DNA from: Actinobacteria bacterium UBA3012
GTDB taxonomy: Bacteria > Actinomycetota > Actinomycetes > Nanopelagicales > Nanopelagicaceae
NCBI GenBank assembly: GCA_002346305.1
Contig: DDZI01000064.1
Location: 24,489 to 29,671 of the forward strand
DNA: 5,183 nucleotides
Direction of reading: 5' to 3'
The notes beneath the pieces were generated by a model, which was not told the DNA's origin, did no database searches, and saw only the letters and a list, made by a program, of their open reading frames with translations. The position numbers were made by a program, and so were the translations under genes. This document shows, in pieces, positions 1 to 2,646 of the stretch. Every line of letters starts with the position of its first letter. Positions within the stretch are counted from its first letter, which is position 1.

Positions 1-236
1 TCATCATGTGCACCGGCAAACATCACGCGCATGTAATCGCGTGCAGATTTGGCGGTAACTGGGGCTTGGCCCATTGCTTCGGTAAGTGATGCAAACTCTT
101 TTGCGGGCCAGACATAAAGGCACCGCTCTTGTCCTTTGGTGATTACTAAGCCGGCAGCTAATTCATCTCGGAAACGGGCCGGAAGGATTACTCGTCCTTT
201 TTCATCGAGGCGGGGTTGATAGGTGCCTAGAAACAC
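1..236 (-). CDS. mraZ: MraZ, transcriptional regulator of the division/cell wall cluster (N-terminal part)
   Basis: This is the 5' part of mraZ; the gene continues past the left edge, so 78 codons are visible of a family usually about 140-150 residues long. The start is GTG at 236, followed by FLGTYQPRLDEKGRVILPAR, the first SpoVT/AbrB-like DNA-binding domain. Its DEKGRV-LPARFR signature lies at residues 11-23, and the actinobacterial VITKGQERCLYVWP stretch follows. In the family, MraZ forms ring-shaped oligomers that bind repeated GTGG boxes upstream of its own gene and repress the dcw operon (mraZ, mraW/rsmH, ftsI, mur genes, ftsZ). A purine-rich ribosome-binding site (GGGGAAGGGG, about 243-252) precedes the GTG. 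The matching box array lies upstream at 322-357, so autoregulation is likely. GC here is about 51%, higher than in most of the window. The identification is secure; only the C-terminal half is missing. Confidence 0.96.
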   Translation of the reverse strand, partial: MFLGTYQPRLDEKGRVILPARFRDELAAGLVITKGQERCLYVWPAKEFASLTEAMGQAPVTAKSARDYMRVMFAGAHD

Positions 237-254
237 TTGAAACCCCTTCCCCAC

Positions 255-272
255 TTTTTACAAAGGTAAAAA
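255..272 (-). repeat. AT-rich inverted repeat in the mraZ leader
   Basis: TTTTTAC (255-261) and GTAAAAA (266-272) are perfect 7-bp inverted copies around a 4-nt loop. In the mraZ transcript this would form a weak, A-U rich hairpin ending just before the GUGGGGAAGGGG ribosome-binding stretch. It could modestly affect ribosome access or serve as a protein site, or be chance in an AT-rich leader. It is not terminator-like: the stem has a single G-C pair. Confidence 0.45.
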
Positions 273-321
273 CTTTTTGCGTCATAACGACTAGTCCTGA
301 ACTCAACTATTGACGTTAATC

Positions 322-357
322 CCCCACTTTACTCCACTTATCTCCACTGTCAACCAC
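322..357 (-). promoter_or_regulatory. MraZ operator: four GTGG boxes at exact 10-bp spacing
   Basis: On the minus strand four hexamers start exactly 10 bp apart: GTGGTT (357-352), GTGGAG (347-342), GTGGAG (337-332) and GTGGGG (327-322). Helically phased TGGG-like repeats with about 5-nt spacers upstream of mraZ are the established binding site of the MraZ oligomer, and GTGGAG-type boxes fit the actinobacterial version. The first box is degenerate; the other three are close copies. The array covers the spacer and -10 of the predicted promoter, so bound MraZ would block RNA polymerase directly. A further GTGGGG at 254-249 is out of phase and is better explained as part of the ribosome-binding site. 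Confidence 0.85.
326..353 (-). promoter_or_regulatory. Predicted mraZ/dcw promoter
   Basis: A perfect TTGACA -35 box (353-348) is followed after 16 bp by TAAAGT (331-326), a -10 box matching TATAAT at four of six positions including the key T1, A2 and T6. Transcription would begin near 319, giving a leader of about 80 nt before the mraZ GTG. The boxes interleave with the MraZ operator: the 16-bp spacer contains two GTGGAG repeats and the -10 overlaps the third GTGG box. The sequence pattern supports the assignment; the start point has not been measured. Confidence 0.7.
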
Positions 358-360
358 CTT

Positions 361-392
361 CCCCCCTTTAACTCCCCCTTTCCCCCCATCCC
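361..392 (-). other. Canonical G-quadruplex motif upstream of the mraZ promoter
   Basis: The minus strand carries four G-runs: GGG (392-390), GGGGGG (387-382), GGGGG (378-374) and GGGGGG (366-361), joined by loops AT, AAA and AGTTAAA. This satisfies the standard G3+N1-7 quadruplex rule, with mostly longer runs than required. It ends 7 bp upstream of the mraZ -35 box on the strand that is non-template for mraZ. The complementary C-rich strand could form an i-motif. Folding in the cell is inferred, not shown. Confidence 0.6.
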
Positions 393-393
393 T

Positions 394-417
394 CCAGCTG
401 GCCAGCTGGCCAGCCGG
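394..417. repeat. Tandem 8-bp self-complementary repeat (CCAGCTGG units)
   Basis: CCAGCTGG occurs at 394-401 and 402-409, followed by CCAGCCGG at 410-417, with decayed units possibly continuing (CCATCTAG at 418-425, then CCGATCTGG). Each exact unit is its own reverse complement, so the first two together make a perfect 16-bp palindrome without a loop. The tract is strongly GC-rich. It lies between divergent genes, so a terminator role is unlikely. A dimeric-protein site, a slippage product or a relic of a repeat element are all possible. Confidence 0.65.
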
Positions 418-481
418 CCATCTAGCCGATCTGGCACTTATTGAGTTAGTGGCCGAACCGCCTTGCCTCTACCGTTAGGCC

Positions 482-970
482 ATGGCCAAAAATCTGGATC
501 CGAAGAGTTTCCGCGCACTTATGAGTGGCTGGATAACCGGGATTGCATTGGTGACCACAAAAGATGAAAAAACTGGGAGAAATATTGGAATTGTCTGTAA
601 CTCGCTAACTTCGGTTTCGCTAGAACCACTTTTGATTTCGTGGTGCGTGGATAAAAAAACTAAATCATTTCCTGATTGGGAAAATGCAAAAGAGTGGAAT
701 GTACATATCTTGGCTGCAGGTCAAGAGGATTTAGTGCATAGATTTACTGCTCCGGTTGCAGACCGCTTTGCGGGACTAGATATTACGTATTCAGATTCTG
801 GCATACCGATTTTGCCAAATGTGGAGACTTACTTCACTTGTAAAACTTTTGCCAAACATGAAGCAGGTGATCACTTAATTTTGATTGGTGAAGTGATTGA
901 TTACCAAGATTCAATCGCACAACCATTGACATTTTTCCGCGGAAAGTTCCTACCCGGCCCACACGCTTAA
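482..970 (+). CDS. Flavin reductase domain protein (NAD(P)H:flavin oxidoreductase family)
   Basis: A 162-residue protein covering a single flavin reductase-like split-barrel domain (HpaC-type, PF01613 family). Such proteins bind FMN or FAD and pass NAD(P)H electrons to free flavin, often feeding a two-component monooxygenase; they are cytosolic. Visible family features are an FRALMSGWITGIALVTT N-terminal strand (residues 10-26), CNSLTSVSLEP (39-49, flavin-phosphate region), H126 with GDHLILIGEV (129-138) and the C-terminal PLTFFRGKF (148-156). There is no signal peptide or membrane segment. The ATG at 482 is effectively fixed, because an in-frame TAG lies at 476-478 and the next ATG (codon 14) would cut the first strand. 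No good ribosome-binding site precedes it, so translation may be leaderless. It is divergent from mraZ and convergent with DUF3040, and no partner oxygenase is in view. Its substrate is therefore unknown. Confidence 0.88.
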   Translation: MAKNLDPKSFRALMSGWITGIALVTTKDEKTGRNIGIVCNSLTSVSLEPLLISWCVDKKTKSFPDWENAKEWNVHILAAGQEDLVHRFTAPVADRFAGLDITYSDSGIPILPNVETYFTCKTFAKHEAGDHLILIGEVIDYQDSIAQPLTFFRGKFLPGPHA

Positions 971-980
971 TTGCGTTGAT

Positions 981-1367
981 CTAATAATCCGAATTGTTAT
1001 CGCCGAATTGGCGCTTTTCCCAACGTTGCTCAAGTTTTGACATCAAAGAAGATTTCCCACCCTTAATTTTTCTTCCGTTTTTGCCGTTTTTTCCGTCTTT
1101 CATGGACGGCTGACGAAGGCCAGTAATTAAGCGATAAATCCCAAATAATGCAATCACAAAACCAAGTACACCTACAGGAATTGTTTGTGAAATCAATCCA
1201 CCAAATAAAGTTATGAAACCAATAAGTAATAAAGAAACGCTAAGTAAAGTTGAACGTGATTTACGTGTACGAGATCCAGTCAAAGTTGAAACTAAACGTG
1301 GATCATCCTTGGCTAACTGTTCCTCCATCTGCGCAAGCAGCCGCTCTTCATGTTCTGACAGTGGCAT
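981..1367 (-). CDS. DUF3040 family two-helix membrane protein
   Basis: This 128-residue protein matches the actinobacterial DUF3040 family; its biochemical role is unknown. The N-terminus MPLSEHEERLLAQMEEQL is the family hallmark, followed by a DDPRLVSTL segment. Two hydrophobic helices (about 40-59 and 63-83) form a membrane hairpin with a very short turn. The C-terminal tail from about residue 90 is strongly basic and Gly/Asn-rich, then helical (SKLEQRWEKRQ), and both ends are probably cytoplasmic. The ATG start has an AAAGGGGG ribosome-binding site (1381-1374) at 6-nt spacing, which supports it well. It lies 54 bp downstream of dinB in the same direction. The dinB-DUF3040-mraZ order is, from memory, common in actinobacteria, hinting at a cell-envelope or division-linked role without proof. 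Its 3' end faces the flavin reductase gene across 10 bp. Confidence 0.9.
   Translation of the reverse strand: MPLSEHEERLLAQMEEQLAKDDPRLVSTLTGSRTRKSRSTLLSVSLLLIGFITLFGGLISQTIPVGVLGFVIALFGIYRLITGLRQPSMKDGKNGKNGRKIKGGKSSLMSKLEQRWEKRQFGDNNSDY
1001..1018 (+). terminator. Possible weak terminator for the flavin reductase gene
   Basis: CGCC (1001-1004) pairs with GGCG (1010-1013) around GAATT, followed by CTTTT (1014-1018). It lies 31 bp beyond the flavin reductase stop, inside the 3' end of the convergent DUF3040 gene. The stem is only 4 bp, plus a possible G-U pair, and the T run is short, so the call is tentative. It is the only candidate stop signal I see between the convergent genes. Confidence 0.25.
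1075..1101 (-). repeat. Three 9-bp tandem units inside the DUF3040 gene
   Basis: On the plus strand, CCGTTTTTG, CCGTTTTTT and CCGTCTTTC follow each other directly. They encode the repeated Gly-Lys-Asn/Asp tripeptides in the basic tail (DGKNGKNG, residues 91-98). Being a multiple of three, unit gain or loss would keep the frame and merely lengthen or shorten the tail, so length variation between strains is plausible. Confidence 0.6.
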
Positions 1368-1413
1368 CTCACGCCCCCTTTCGCTTTACTAGCTTTCCCA
1401 ACTATCCAAAAGC

Positions 1414-1419
1414 ATAGTA
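1414..1419 (-). promoter_or_regulatory. Possible -10 element (TACTAT) for the DUF3040 gene
   Basis: TACTAT on the minus strand fits the TAnnnT core of actinobacterial -10 boxes and would start transcription about 40 nt before the DUF3040 ATG. The nearby TTGACC (1425-1420) is directly adjacent, not 16-18 bp upstream, so it cannot be its -35 box, and no other -35 match is convincing. DUF3040 may simply be read through from dnaE-dinB. Confidence 0.25.
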
Positions 1420-1421
1420 GG

Positions 1422-2594
1422 TCAACCTGAGCCCGGCAGATCTGGAGGCCTTAGAAGTCTGGCCGGAGCTACCGCCTCGCCCCCAAAACGATCTCGAGCA
1501 GCATCAATAGCCACCTCCACCTCACCCCACCCCTTTTCTCGGGCCCCTAATTCAGGCTGGGCGGCTAGCGGCTGGCCCTTCAAGGCCAGTAACCCTTCCA
1601 GGCGGATTCCGACTAATCGCACTCTCGCCCGCTCCAGATTTAGCCCCACATAGAGCGCTTTTGCCTGGCTATAAATCTCCTGTGTCGAACTGATTGGCAG
1701 AGGCAGGGTCTTGCTTCGTGTGATGGTGGTGAAATCCCCAAAACGTACTTTTATTGAAATTGTGCGCGCCATAAATTGCTCGTCGCGCAATCTTCTGGTT
1801 GCCCGGTCAGTAACGCGCAACAACTCTCCTAAAATTTCTTCTTGATTATCAAGATCACTCGAAAATGTTTCTTCTGCGCCAATACTTTTTTCAGGTTCGT
1901 TTAAAACTATAGATCGATAATCTCGCGCCCATGCCAATTCATAAATAGTTACACCTGCACTTTCCCCAACAGCTCTTATCAAAGTGGCACGAGAAGTATT
2001 TGCAATATCTCCAATCGTTTTTAAACCTAACTTGCTCAGAATCTCTGCTGTTTTTTCTCCCACTCCCCATAATTCATTAATTGGTAATGGGTGCAAAAAA
2101 GTTAATGTTCGATCAGGTGGGATTTCAAGTAATCCATTTGGCTTACATCTACTCGATGCTAATTTTGCAATCAACTTAGTGCTAGCAATTCCAACCGAAC
2201 AAGTAATTCCTTCTTGACTTTCTACTTTTTGGCGAATCGCCGTTCCAATCTCACGGGGTGTTCCAAGTAAACGTTTAGCACCAGCGACATCCAGGAATGC
2301 TTCATCTACTGATATTGGTTCTACTAATGGAGTGAAGTTTCGAAAAATCTCCATAACTTTTTCAGATACCTCGCTGTATCTGCGCATATCTGGTTCAACA
2401 AAAACCGCATGAGGTGCTAATCGACGTGCTTGGCCGATTGGCATTGCTGCCCTAATCCCAAATTTACGCGCTGCGTAATTTGCTGAAGTGACAACAGATC
2501 TTGGCCCAGTTCCTACAACTACAACTTTCCCACGCAACTCTGGGTTATCGCGTTCGGCAACAGATGCGAAAAATGCGTCCATATCAATATGCAA
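1422..2594 (-). CDS. dinB: DNA polymerase IV (Y-family translesion polymerase); true start probably upstream
   Basis: A Y-family polymerase that extends past damaged or misaligned template bases with low fidelity. From the TTG at 2594 it has 390 residues. HIDMDAFFASV (2-12) supplies the first metal-binding Asp and the FF steric-gate pair, and SVDEAFLDV (95-103) supplies the catalytic Asp97/Glu98. Further on are CSVGIASTKLIAKLAS (132-147), a helix-hairpin-helix thumb (GVGEKTAEILSKLGL, 177-191) and a little-finger domain (about 236-335). The actinobacterial tail KGWGEVEVAIDAARDRFG follows. Where relatives carry a clamp-binding QLxLF-like motif, this one has only QPELG (346-350). TTG would cut the first beta-strand (ATILHIDMDAFF in frame) and lacks a ribosome-binding site. 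An in-frame ATC at 2654, 7 nt after AAAGGAG (2668-2662), would add 20 residues and overlap dnaE by 8 nt. Co-transcription with dnaE is likely. The last third is markedly GC-rich compared with the rest. Confidence 0.95.
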   Translation of the reverse strand: MHIDMDAFFASVAERDNPELRGKVVVVGTGPRSVVTSANYAARKFGIRAAMPIGQARRLAPHAVFVEPDMRRYSEVSEKVMEIFRNFTPLVEPISVDEAFLDVAGAKRLLGTPREIGTAIRQKVESQEGITCSVGIASTKLIAKLASSRCKPNGLLEIPPDRTLTFLHPLPINELWGVGEKTAEILSKLGLKTIGDIANTSRATLIRAVGESAGVTIYELAWARDYRSIVLNEPEKSIGAEETFSSDLDNQEEILGELLRVTDRATRRLRDEQFMARTISIKVRFGDFTTITRSKTLPLPISSTQEIYSQAKALYVGLNLERARVRLVGIRLEGLLALKGQPLAAQPELGAREKGWGEVEVAIDAARDRFGGEAVAPARLLRPPDLPGSG

Positions 2595-2646
2595 AATCGT
2601 TGCTTGTTCAGCGTCTGCATTATCTGCATGATCTGTTTTCCCAATG

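Larger units (their letters stand above)
237..481. other. Divergent intergenic control region between mraZ and the flavin reductase gene
   Basis: These 245 bp separate two divergently transcribed genes, and I see no credible coding sequence in them. Reading away from mraZ, the region holds the mraZ ribosome-binding site, an AT-rich inverted repeat (255-272), a sigma-70-like promoter interleaved with phased MraZ boxes (322-357), a G-quadruplex motif on the minus strand (361-392) and a GC-rich array of 8-bp palindromic units (394-417). From about 318 to 395 the plus strand carries a single G (at 349), an extreme purine/pyrimidine strand asymmetry. The last 50 bp before the flavin reductase show no convincing -35/-10 pair. 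Confidence 0.85.

Noticed and set aside
394..434. CRISPR or insertion-sequence end
   Set aside because: Units are only 8 bp with no spacers; there is no transposase, no long terminal inverted repeat and no target-site duplication nearby.
441..475. TTGAGT (441-446) with TACCGT (470-475) as a full promoter for the flavin reductase
   Set aside because: The 23-bp spacing is far from 16-18 bp and both hexamers are weak.
1571..1590. Inverted repeat CTGGCC-N6-GGCCAG inside dinB as a terminator or attenuator
   Set aside because: It has no T-run after it on either strand and sits in codons of the GC-rich DinB tail; composition alone explains it.
2104..2215. Possible LexA/SOS boxes (GAAC-N4-GTTC type) near dinB
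   Set aside because: Only half-sites such as GTTCGATC and CGAACAAG occur, within coding sequence; no full palindrome was found in the window. Any SOS box for the operon would lie upstream of dnaE, outside it.
1984..2217. Plus-strand open frame of 77 codons within dinB
   Set aside because: It lies entirely antisense to the conserved DinB coding region, has no ribosome-binding site and resembles no protein family; it is a shadow frame.
2643..2645. ATT at 2645 as the dinB start
   Set aside because: It is in frame but 16 nt from the AAAGGAG site; ATC at 2654 has much better spacing. It is not fully excluded.
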